DNA of 64,000 nt from NCBI RefSeq assembly GCF_000744095.1, contig NZ_JQLI01000008.1, positions 3,224,001-3,288,000 of the forward strand, in the 5' to 3' direction. Shown one piece after another: positions 57,071 to 64,000 of the stretch. A program made the position numbers and the translations under genes. A model generated the notes under the pieces. That model was not told the DNA's origin. It was given only the letters and a program-made list of their open reading frames with translations, and searched no databases. Each line of letters starts with the position of its first letter. The stretch's first letter is position 1. Source of the DNA: Cupriavidus necator A5-1. Its GTDB lineage: Bacteria; Pseudomonadota; Gammaproteobacteria; Burkholderiales; Burkholderiaceae.

Positions 57071-58534
57071 ATGAACGCCAGAACCGACGCGCCCCAGCCG
57101 GCGCCCTCCTCTTCCGCGCCGGGGGAGCCGCCCGCCACGGCCGAACTGCCCCCGCCCGCCCCGGCCTCCCCTGTGCCCGCCACCGCGCCGGTGGTCGCCA
57201 GCGCCGACGCCATCGACCGCAGCGGCCCCGACCACCAGCAGTTCGTCGACTGGCTGCGCATGGTGGCGCCGTATATTCACGCCTTCCGCGGCAAGACCTT
57301 CGTGATTGCCTTTGCTGGCGAGCTGGTCAAGTCGGGCGTGCTCAACGCGCTGGTCAACGACGTCGCACTGCTACACGCGATGGGCATGCAGATCGTGCTG
57401 GTGCACGGCTCGCGCCCACAGGTTGAGGAACAGCTGGCGCTGCGCCAGGTTGAGTCGCAATTTGTCGACGGCGTGCGCATCACCGACAACGCGGCGCTCG
57501 AATGCGCCAAGGAAGCCGCCGGCGAGCTGCGCCTGGATATCGAGGCCGCCTTCAGCCAGGGCCTGCCCAATACACCGATGGCCGGCGCCCAGCTCTCGGT
57601 GATTTCCGGCAACTTCGTCACCGCGCGCCCGGTCGGCATCGTCAACGGCACGGACTACCAGCACACCGGCCTGGTGCGCAAGATCGACGCCGAGTCTGTG
57701 CGCATGTCGCTGTCGCACGGCAAGGTGGTGCTGCTGTCGCCACTGGGCTTCTCGCCTACCGGTCAGGCCTTCAACCTGTCGATGGAAGACGTGGCCAGCG
57801 CCACCGCCACGGCACTGAAGGCCGACAAGCTGATCTTTATCACCGAGGTGCCGGGCGTGCCCGACCCGGTCGGCAAGCTGATGCAGGAAATGTCGCTGCG
57901 TACCGCGGTCGAGCGCCTGCAGAACAACCACTTGCCGCGGGACGTCGCCAACTACCTGCAGCACCTGGTCAAGGCGCTCAAGGGCGGTGTGCCGCGCGCG
58001 CACCTGATCCCCTACTCGCTCGACGGCTCGGTGCTGCTGGAGCTGTTCCTGCACGACGGCGTCGGCACCATGCTGTCCGACACCGACCTGGAAAGCCTGC
58101 GCGAAGCCACGCTCGACGACGTCGGCGGCATCGTGCAGCTGATCGAGCCGCTGGAGCTGGACGGCACGCTGGTGCCGCGCGGACGCCACCTGATCGAGCG
58201 CGATATCGGCAACTTCTCGGTGATCGAGCACGACGGCGTGCTGTTCGGATGCGCCGCGCTGTACGACTACCCGCGCGAGAACATGGGCGAGATGGCGTGC
58301 CTGACGGTCTCGCAGGAAGCCCAGGGCACCGGCGACGGCGAGCGCCTGCTCAAGCGCATCGAGCGCCGCGCCCGCGCGCTCGGCCTGGACAAGCTGTTCG
58401 TGCTCACCACCCGCACCGAGCACTGGTTCCTCAAGCGCGGCTTCGTGCACGCTACCGTCGACGACCTGCCCGAGGACAAGCGCAAGCTCTACAACTGGCA
58501 GCGCAAGTCCATGGTGCTGATGAAAAAGCTGTAA
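57071..58534 (+). CDS. argA: Amino-acid N-acetyltransferase (N-acetylglutamate synthase)
   Basis: First enzyme of arginine synthesis. 487 residues from the ATG at 57071; the frame opens 8 codons earlier with TTG. A low-complexity Pro/Ala-rich N-terminus of about 60 residues is followed by the amino-acid-kinase-like domain (FVIAFAGELVKSGVLNALVN, IVLVHGSRPQVEEQLALRQV) and from about 340 the GNAT acetyltransferase domain (LTVSQEAQGTGDGERLLKRI, WFLKRGFVHATVDDLP). The kinase-like part binds arginine for feedback inhibition in E. coli. Confidence 0.95.
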   Translation: MNARTDAPQPAPSSSAPGEPPATAELPPPAPASPVPATAPVVASADAIDRSGPDHQQFVDWLRMVAPYIHAFRGKTFVIAFAGELVKSGVLNALVNDVALLHAMGMQIVLVHGSRPQVEEQLALRQVESQFVDGVRITDNAALECAKEAAGELRLDIEAAFSQGLPNTPMAGAQLSVISGNFVTARPVGIVNGTDYQHTGLVRKIDAESVRMSLSHGKVVLLSPLGFSPTGQAFNLSMEDVASATATALKADKLIFITEVPGVPDPVGKLMQEMSLRTAVERLQNNHLPRDVANYLQHLVKALKGGVPRAHLIPYSLDGSVLLELFLHDGVGTMLSDTDLESLREATLDDVGGIVQLIEPLELDGTLVPRGRHLIERDIGNFSVIEHDGVLFGCAALYDYPRENMGEMACLTVSQEAQGTGDGERLLKRIERRARALGLDKLFVLTTRTEHWFLKRGFVHATVDDLPEDKRKLYNWQRKSMVLMKKL

Positions 58535-58635
58535 CGCCGTAGGGGCAATCTGCGCCTAGTCGCGACCGGTCGCCCCGCTTGGCTACAATAGCGCCAGCGC
58601 CTCAGCAAAGTCTAACGAACGTACAAGGAGTCCCC

Positions 58636-58908
58636 ATGGCCCGCACGGTCCATTGCATCAAGCTGAACAAGGAAGCCGAAGGCCTCGACTTCCCGCCGCT
58701 GCCCGGCGAACTGGGCAAGAAGATCTGGCAAAGCGTGTCGAAGGAAGCCTGGGCCGGCTGGCTCAAGCACCAGACCATGCTGATCAACGAAAACCGCCTG
58801 AACATGGCCGATGCGCGCGCGCGCCAGTACCTGCTCAAGCAGACCGAGAAGTACTTTTTCGGCGAAGGCGCCGACCAGGCGCAAGGCTACGTGCCGCCGC
58901 AGTCCTGA
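58636..58908 (+). CDS. yggX: Fe(II)-trafficking / oxidative damage protection protein YggX
   Basis: 90-residue YggX family protein (E. coli 91). Start at 58636 with AAGGAG nine bases earlier (frame open upstream). [20 protein letters not shown] and then [20 protein letters not shown] are near-invariant, and [20 protein letters not shown] fits the C-terminal part. Thought to protect iron-sulfur clusters from superoxide. Ends before a good terminator. Confidence 0.96.
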   Translation: MARTVHCIKLNKEAEGLDFPPLPGELGKKIWQSVSKEAWAGWLKHQTMLINENRLNMADARARQYLLKQTEKYFFGEGADQAQGYVPPQS

Positions 58909-58928
58909 TCCGGACCGCCATCCAAGAC

Positions 58929-58959
58929 AAAGGGGTGCCTCAGGCACCCCTTTTTTTTT
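58929..58959 (+). terminator. Terminator of yggX
   Basis: AAAGGGGTGCC-TCA-GGCACCCCTTT hairpin followed by T-run; stem of about 11 bp. Sits between the convergent ends of yggX and rpiA. Confidence 0.9.
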
Positions 58960-58981
58960 GCTGTGTAGCGGACGACTGCGC

Positions 58982-59668
58982 TCAGTAGTCCGTACGCTGC
59001 ACGCCGTCGCCGGTGCCCAGCAGCAGCACATCCGCGCCACGCAGCGCGAACAGGCCCACCGTGACCACGCCCGGCACCTGGTTGATGGCCGACTCCAGGC
59101 CGCGCGGGTCGTCGATCTTCAGCCCGGCCACATCCAGGATCACATTGCCGTTGTCGGTCTTGTAGATGCCGCCTTCCTTGGTCATGCGCAGGCGCGGCTG
59201 GCCGCCCAGGGCCTGCAGTTTGCGCGCGACCGCGGCACGTGCCATCGGAATCACCTCGACCGGCAGCGGGAACGTGCCCATGGTCTGGACCAACTTGCTG
59301 CCGTCGGCGATGCAGACGAAGCGCTTTGCCACCGAGGCCACGATCTTTTCGCGCGTGAGCGCGCCGCCGCCGCCCTTGATCATGGCGCCGCTGGCGTCGA
59401 TCTCGTCGGCGCCATCGACGTACACGGGAATCTCATCGACCTCATTCAGGTCCAGCACCTTGAAGCCGTGCTGCTGCAGGCGGCGCGTGGAGGCCTCGGA
59501 ACTCGACACCGCACCTGCGAAACGCTCCTTGAACGCCGCCACGGCGTCAATGAAGAGGTTGGCGGTGGAGCCGGTGCCCACGCCGAGCACGGCGCCTTCG
59601 GGAACTTCCTGCTTCACGTAGTCGGCGGCGGCTTGCGCCACCAGCGCCTTGAGTTCATCCTGAGTCAT
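58982..59668 (-). CDS. rpiA: Ribose-5-phosphate isomerase A
   Basis: Interconverts ribose-5-phosphate and ribulose-5-phosphate. 228 residues (E. coli 219). Motifs: [43 protein letters not shown] with catalytic Asp, and [20 protein letters not shown] with the catalytic Lys/Glu region. Start at 59668 by MTQDELKAL; the frame stays open far upstream into the region opposite tal, which is not RpiA-like. Divergent from tal, a sensible pentose-phosphate pairing. Confidence 0.97.
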   Translation of the reverse strand: MTQDELKALVAQAAADYVKQEVPEGAVLGVGTGSTANLFIDAVAAFKERFAGAVSSSEASTRRLQQHGFKVLDLNEVDEIPVYVDGADEIDASGAMIKGGGGALTREKIVASVAKRFVCIADGSKLVQTMGTFPLPVEVIPMARAAVARKLQALGGQPRLRMTKEGGIYKTDNGNVILDVAGLKIDDPRGLESAINQVPGVVTVGLFALRGADVLLLGTGDGVQRTDY

Positions 59669-59816
59669 GACAACAGCCAGATTGCGTTGGGGAGAAGACG
59701 CGTAGTGTAGCGGATTGCGGCGGCATGGCTCGCGGGCGACGGTACAATGGACCAGACCCGGGCAGCCTGTAGCCCCTCGGATGCCCGCAGACGATTCAGC
59801 CCACGACATAGCGACC

Positions 59817-60773
59817 ATGAACCAGCTCGAACAACTCAAGCAGTTCACCACGGTGGTGGCCGATACCGGCGACTTCCAGCTGATGAAGCAGTACACCCCG
59901 CAGGATGCGACCACCAATCCATCGCTGATCCTGAAGGCGGTGCAGAAACCCGAATACCGGCACCTGCTGGAACAGGCCGTGCGGGACCACCACGGCAACG
60001 GCGGTGTGGATGCGGTGATGGACGAAGTGCTGATGACCTTCGGCTGCGAGATCCTGGCGATCGTGCCGGGCCGCGTGTCGACCGAGGTCGATGCGCGCCT
60101 GTCGTTCAACACCGAGGCCACCGTGGCCAAGGCGCGCCACCTGATCCAGCTCTACGAGCAGCGTGGCATCGCACGCGAGCGCGTGCTGATCAAGATCGCC
60201 TCCACCTGGGAAGGCATCCGCGCGGCGGAGATCCTGCAGCGCGACGGCATCCGCTGCAATATGACGCTGCTGTTCTCGCTGGTGCAGGCGGTGGCCTGCG
60301 CCGAGGCCGGCGCGCAGCTGATCTCGCCCTTCGTCGGGCGCATCTTCGACTGGTACAAGAAGCAGGCGGGCGAGCAGTGGGACCCGGTCGCCAACGGCGG
60401 CGACAACGACCCGGGCGTGCGCTCGGTGCGCCAGATCTACGACTACTACAAGAGGTTCGGCTACCCGACCGAGGTGATGGGCGCCAGCTTCCGCAGCACC
60501 GCGCAGATCCTGTCGCTGGCCGGCTGCGACCTGCTGACCATCAGCCCCGAGTTGCTCGAGCAACTGGCCGCCGGCCAGGGCCCGGTCGAGCGCAAGCTCT
60601 CCGTGGACCAGGCGCAGGCCGCCAATATCGCCCGCATCGCGGCCGACGAGCCGTCCTTCCGCTGGCAGCTCAATGAAGATGCGATGGCCACCGAGAAGCT
60701 GGCCGAAGGCATCCGCCTGTTCGCGGCGGATGCGGTCAAGCTGGAAAAGCTGATCGGGGAGATCGCGAAGTAA
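59817..60773 (+). CDS. tal: Transaldolase
   Basis: Pentose-phosphate enzyme, 318 residues (E. coli TalB 317). [20 protein letters not shown] at the start, Schiff-base Lys in [20 protein letters not shown], phosphate-binding [11 protein letters not shown]. Start at 59817; a longer frame starts at 59715 but the N-terminus then is not transaldolase-like. Divergent from rpiA across about 148 bp. Confidence 0.97.
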   Translation: MNQLEQLKQFTTVVADTGDFQLMKQYTPQDATTNPSLILKAVQKPEYRHLLEQAVRDHHGNGGVDAVMDEVLMTFGCEILAIVPGRVSTEVDARLSFNTEATVAKARHLIQLYEQRGIARERVLIKIASTWEGIRAAEILQRDGIRCNMTLLFSLVQAVACAEAGAQLISPFVGRIFDWYKKQAGEQWDPVANGGDNDPGVRSVRQIYDYYKRFGYPTEVMGASFRSTAQILSLAGCDLLTISPELLEQLAAGQGPVERKLSVDQAQAANIARIAADEPSFRWQLNEDAMATEKLAEGIRLFAADAVKLEKLIGEIAK

Positions 60774-60806
60774 GAGGTGTCCGGGCGGCAACGCCCGGAC
60801 GCAGGC

Positions 60807-61574
60807 TCAGCCGGCCGAGGGTGCCGGTTGCGGCCACAGCAGCGGCAGGCATTCCCCTGCCGCCGCAGACAGCACGATATCCGCGGTCTGGTCCAGCACC
60901 GACGGCTGCGGATTCACCACGATCACCGGCGCGCCATGCTCGCTGGCCACGCCGGGAAACCCCGCCGCCGGATACACCAGCCCCGAGGTGCCGACCACCA
61001 GGCACAGGTCGCAGGTCTGCGCCGCATGCTCGGCGCGGTAGCGCGCCACGCGCGGCAAATCCTCGCCAAACCACACCACGCCCGGACGCATCAGCGCGCC
61101 GCACAGGTTGCAGCGTGGCGGCTTGCCGGGCAGCGCGGTGGCCTCGTTGCAGCGCCCGCAACCGTCCAGCCATTTGTTGGCGAACAGATTGCCGTGCAGC
61201 TCGATCACGTGATCGCTGCCGGCGCGCTGGTGCAGGCCGTCGACGTTCTGCGTGATCAGCGTGATCGATTTCTGCGCGGCCAGCGCCACCAGCGCGTGGT
61301 GCGCCGGATTGGGCTGCACGGCCGCGACCAGTTCGCGCCGGTGCAGGTACCACTCCCACACCAGCGCGGACTGGCGGCGGTAGGCGTCTTCGCTGGCGAG
61401 CTCTTCGGGATCGAACTGTTCCCACAGCCCGGTCATGGCGTCGCGGAAGGTCGGCACGCCGGACTCGGCCGAAATTCCGGCACCGGTCAGCACGAAGATG
61501 TTCTTCGCGCCCGCGATCAGCCGGCGCGCTTCCTCAAGTCCTGGCACAGCGGAGTGGTCGGAATCGCCTGCCAT
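60807..61574 (-). CDS. cobB: CobB-type sirtuin, probable desuccinylase / deacetylase
   Basis: NAD-dependent protein deacylase of 255 residues from MAGDSDHSAV (61574). GAGISAESGVPTFRD binds NAD, TQNVDGLH follows, catalytic His127 lies in LHGN, and the zinc site is Cys139, Cys142, Cys155, Cys158. Tyr76 and Arg79 (WYLHRR) make the Y-x-x-R pair that marks class III sirtuins such as SIRT5 and E. coli CobB, which remove succinyl and malonyl groups. Precedes rlmB by order of the operon (4-bp gap after rlmB stop). Confidence 0.92.
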   Translation of the reverse strand: MAGDSDHSAVPGLEEARRLIAGAKNIFVLTGAGISAESGVPTFRDAMTGLWEQFDPEELASEDAYRRQSALVWEWYLHRRELVAAVQPNPAHHALVALAAQKSITLITQNVDGLHQRAGSDHVIELHGNLFANKWLDGCGRCNEATALPGKPPRCNLCGALMRPGVVWFGEDLPRVARYRAEHAAQTCDLCLVVGTSGLVYPAAGFPGVASEHGAPVIVVNPQPSVLDQTADIVLSAAAGECLPLLWPQPAPSAG

Positions 61575-61578
61575 CGGC

Positions 61579-62322
61579 TCAGCGCGGCAGACGCCGCTGG
61601 CGTACCGCCTCGTACAGGCACACACCGCTGGCCACCGAGACGTTGAGGCTTTCCACGCCACCCGCCATCGGAATGCCGACCAGCTCGTCGCAGGTCTCGC
61701 GCGTCAGGCGGCGCATGCCCTCGCCTTCGGCCCCCATCACGATCGCGGTCGGGCCCTTGAAGTCGATCTCGTACAGTGACTTCTCGGTATCGTCGGCGGT
61801 ACCGATCACCCAGATGCCGCGTTCCTGCAGTTCGCGCAGCGTGCGCGCGAGGTTGGTGACGGTGATGTAGGGCACGGTCTCGGCCGCGCCGCTGGCGACC
61901 TTGGCCACGGTGGCATTGAGGCCGACGCTGCGGTCCTTGGGTGCGATCACCGCGTGCGCGCCGGCGCCATCGGCCACGCGCAGGCAGGCGCCCAGGTTGT
62001 GCGGATCGGTGACGCCATCGAGCACCAGCAGCAGCGGCGTGCCCTCGATGCCGTCGAGCAGTTCATCCAGGTTCAGCGCCAGCGCCACGTCTTCGGCGCG
62101 CGCCACCACGCCCTGGTGGCGGTCGGTGCCGGCCATGCCGCGCAGGCGCTCGGCATCGACGGGATGCAGGCGCACGCCCAGGCTCTCGGCCAGGCGGACG
62201 AAGTCCTGCATGCGCCGGTCGCGGCGGGCGGATTCGATATAGACGTCGGATACGCCCTTTGCGTCCTGGCGCAGGCGTGCGGTCACGGCGTGAAAGCCGA
62301 TCAGGAGTTTGTTTTTAGCCAT
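61579..62322 (-). CDS. rlmB: 23S rRNA (guanosine-2251-2'-O)-methyltransferase
   Basis: SPOUT methyltransferase, 247 residues (E. coli 243), from [20 protein letters not shown] (62322). N-terminal substrate-binding L30e-like domain, then the knot with [20 protein letters not shown] (motif 1), [14 protein letters not shown] (motif 2) and [20 protein letters not shown] (motif 3). The classical rnr-rlmB order is kept. Confidence 0.96.
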   Translation of the reverse strand: MAKNKLLIGFHAVTARLRQDAKGVSDVYIESARRDRRMQDFVRLAESLGVRLHPVDAERLRGMAGTDRHQGVVARAEDVALALNLDELLDGIEGTPLLLVLDGVTDPHNLGACLRVADGAGAHAVIAPKDRSVGLNATVAKVASGAAETVPYITVTNLARTLRELQERGIWVIGTADDTEKSLYEIDFKGPTAIVMGAEGEGMRRLTRETCDELVGIPMAGGVESLNVSVASGVCLYEAVRQRRLPR

Positions 62323-62407
62323 GGGCGCGATTGTACTCGCCCCGGCCCGCACCGCCGCGCAAGGCACGGCGGCGGGGTGGCGGCGGCCATTGCGGCCGCC
62401 GCAGGCT

Positions 62408-64000
62408 TCAGCGCTTGCGCGGGGTGCGCAGGCTCTTGGCGGGCGCCTTGCCCGCCGGCTTGGCCGTGCGCGACTTGGAGGCCGGCTTGTGCGGCTTTTC
62501 CAGGTGCGAGGGCTTGGGCTTGGCCGCGCGCTTGGCCGGCTTGCCACCGGTCTTGACGTGCGGCCTGAGCGGCGTGATCACGGCCTCGAATACCGGCTGC
62601 TCCTCGATCACGCGGTCCAGCGTCTCGTCGAACGATTCCTCAGGCTTGGACGAGCCACCCAGCAGCGCCGCCAGCTGGCGGCCCTTCTTGCGCGCCGGCA
62701 CCGCATGGGCGGCGGGCACGCGCGGCTGGGTCTCAGTGCCGGGCACGCGGGCACGCAGGGTTTTGGCCGACGGTTCCTGCACCAGGCGGAAATCGATCTT
62801 GCGTGCATCCAGGTCCACACGCGAGACCTGCACGCGCACGCGGTCGGTCAACCGGTAGCGGATGCCGGTGCGCTCGCCGCGCAGCTCGTTGCGGGCCTCG
62901 TCGTACTGGAAGTAGTCGCTGCCCAGTTCGGTCACGTGGACCAGGCCTTCCACGTACAACTCGTCGAGTTGCACGAAGATGCCGAACGAAGTCACGGCGC
63001 TGACCGTGCCGGCGAAGTCGCTGCCGAGCTTGTCGCGCATGAAGTAGCACTTGAGCCAGGCCTCGACATCGCGCGAGGCCTCGTCGGCACGGCGCTCGTT
63101 GGCCGAGCAGTGCAGGCCGAGTTCGTCCCAGATCGCTTCGTTGCGCTTGGCGCGCGCCGCCGTCAGTTCGGCCTTCTGCTCTGCGTCCCTGGCCTGCAGC
63201 TTGCGCGCCTTGGGCGAGATCGCCGTATTCAGTTCGGTGCCGTGGGCGAAGGCCGGCTGGTACTTGGTATGCGCCAGCACCGCCTTGATCGCGCGGTGCA
63301 CCAGCAGGTCCGGATAGCGGCGGATCGGGCTGGTGAAGTGCGCATAGGCTTCATATGACAGGCCGAAGTGGCCGATATTGTCCGGGCTGTACACCGCCTG
63401 CTGCATCGAGCGCAGCAGCATGGTCTGCAGCATCGGCGCGTCGGGGCGGGACTTGATCTTGTCCATCACCTCGGCATAGTCCGACGCCTGCGGCTTGTCG
63501 CCGCCGCCGAGCGACAGGCCGGCGGTGCGCAGGAACTCGCGCAGATTCTTCAGCTTTTCTTCACTGGGGCCGGCGTGGATGCGGTACAGCGCCGGGTGCT
63601 TGAAGCGTTCGAGGAAGTCGGCCGCGCACACGTTGGCGGTCAGCATGCATTCCTCGATCAGCCGGTGCGCGTCGTTGCGCGTGCGCGGCAGGATCTGCTC
63701 GATCTTGCCCTGCGCGTTGCAGACGATATAGGTCTCGGTGGTATCGAAGTCGATCGCGCCGCGCGCGCGCCGCGCCTTGAGCAGGACCTGGAACAGCTCG
63801 TACAGGTTCTGCAGGTGCGGTACCAGTTCGCTGCGCTTGTGCGCCTCGGGACCCTTGGTATTGGACAAGACCGACCAGACCTCGTTGTAGGTCAGGCGCG
63901 CGGTCGAGTGCATCACGGCCGGGTAGAACTGGTAGCCCTTGACTTCGCCCTTGGCGGTGATCACCGCATCGCACACCATGCACAGCCGGTCCACGGTTGG
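62408..64000 (-). CDS. rnr: Ribonuclease R, 3' part of the gene
   Basis: 3'-to-5' exoribonuclease; about 531 C-terminal residues visible, open at the right window edge. Contains the RNB catalytic domain end ([17 protein letters not shown] is characteristic) and the S1 domain [20 protein letters not shown], then a Lys/Arg/Pro/Ala-rich basic tail of about 115 residues. The N-terminal cold-shock domains and the RNB start lie beyond the window. Confidence 0.96.
   Translation of the reverse strand, partial: PTVDRLCMVCDAVITAKGEVKGYQFYPAVMHSTARLTYNEVWSVLSNTKGPEAHKRSELVPHLQNLYELFQVLLKARRARGAIDFDTTETYIVCNAQGKIEQILPRTRNDAHRLIEECMLTANVCAADFLERFKHPALYRIHAGPSEEKLKNLREFLRTAGLSLGGGDKPQASDYAEVMDKIKSRPDAPMLQTMLLRSMQQAVYSPDNIGHFGLSYEAYAHFTSPIRRYPDLLVHRAIKAVLAHTKYQPAFAHGTELNTAISPKARKLQARDAEQKAELTAARAKRNEAIWDELGLHCSANERRADEASRDVEAWLKCYFMRDKLGSDFAGTVSAVTSFGIFVQLDELYVEGLVHVTELGSDYFQYDEARNELRGERTGIRYRLTDRVRVQVSRVDLDARKIDFRLVQEPSAKTLRARVPGTETQPRVPAAHAVPARKKGRQLAALLGGSSKPEESFDETLDRVIEEQPVFEAVITPLRPHVKTGGKPAKRAAKPKPSHLEKPHKPASKSRTAKPAGKAPAKSLRTPRKR

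Noticed and set aside
1-64000. CRISPR arrays, tRNA, rRNA, insertion sequences, integrases
   Set aside because: No regular direct-repeat array, no cloverleaf-like 3' CCA regions, no transposase or integrase motifs seen on either strand.

Overview
The window looks like a piece of the main chromosome of a high-GC betaproteobacterium of the order Burkholderiales, most likely Cupriavidus or a close relative of the Ralstonia/Cupriavidus lineage. The evidence is very GC-rich coding, a Bug-type solute receptor, the gene orders rimP-nusA-infB-rbfA-truB, scpB-rluB, odhA-odhB-lpdA-zapE and glnA-ntrB-ntrC, and a cbb3 oxidase cluster next to an FNR gene. No phage, integrase, transposase, CRISPR array, tRNA or rRNA is visible; most of the window is core genome.

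Layout. 1-3545 (+): end of a NodT/EmrA/EmrB tripartite multidrug efflux operon, closed by a clear terminator. 3700-8048 (+): an accessory operon of IclR regulator, peptidase E, DUF1177 protein, AroM-family protein and Bug receptor, preceded by a perfect palindromic operator and ended by a terminator. 8076-14886 (-): a YgaP-like membrane protein, then the translation/transcription operon rimP-nusA-infB-rbfA-truB. 15021-18035 (-): scpB-rluB. 18589-28543: respiration block with a DsbD_2/SafE-type membrane protein, a divergent fnr, and on the minus strand ccoI-ccoS-ccoN-ccoO-ccoQ-ccoP-ccoG-ccoH plus one small membrane protein. FNR boxes lie in front of ccoN and ccoI. 28571-35680 (-): the 2-oxoglutarate dehydrogenase operon odhA-odhB-lpdA with zapE, led by a structured 5' region matching the Burkholderiales sucA RNA motif; every spacer in this operon holds a strong hairpin. 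35794-40990 (-): ugpB-A-E-C-Q for glycerol-3-phosphate uptake behind a Pho box. 41106-47400: a HAD phosphatase (+), then ntrC, ntrB, a DUF4124 protein and glnA (all -), with a sigma-54 promoter and NtrC sites upstream of glnA. 47533-52836: a rhodanese protein (+), then a MoaB/CinA-type protein, an EI24 protein, and a three-gene operon of beta-propeller, polysaccharide deacetylase and sterol-desaturase-like protein (-). 52980-64000: hrpA (-) and argA (+) divergent from one palindromic -10 region, yggX (+), rpiA (-), tal (+), a CobB-type sirtuin, rlmB and the 3' part of rnr (-).

The genes tie central carbon and nitrogen metabolism to their regulators: FNR with the microaerobic oxidase, NtrBC with glutamine synthetase, a Pho-type site with ugp, and a possible sensor RNA with 2-oxoglutarate dehydrogenase. 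The most unusual observations are: (1) a roughly 125-bp double-hairpin repeat inserted in frame in the ATP-binding domain of the copper ATPase CcoI, with a second inverted copy between the HAD gene and ntrC; (2) the IclR-PepE-DUF1177-AroM-Bug operon, a plausible uncharacterised uptake and degradation pathway; (3) the 12-bp palindromic -10 element between hrpA and argA, which predicts leaderless transcripts on both strands; and (4) the series of intergenic hairpins in the odh operon. Boundaries of short sites and most start codons are read by eye and are the least certain parts.
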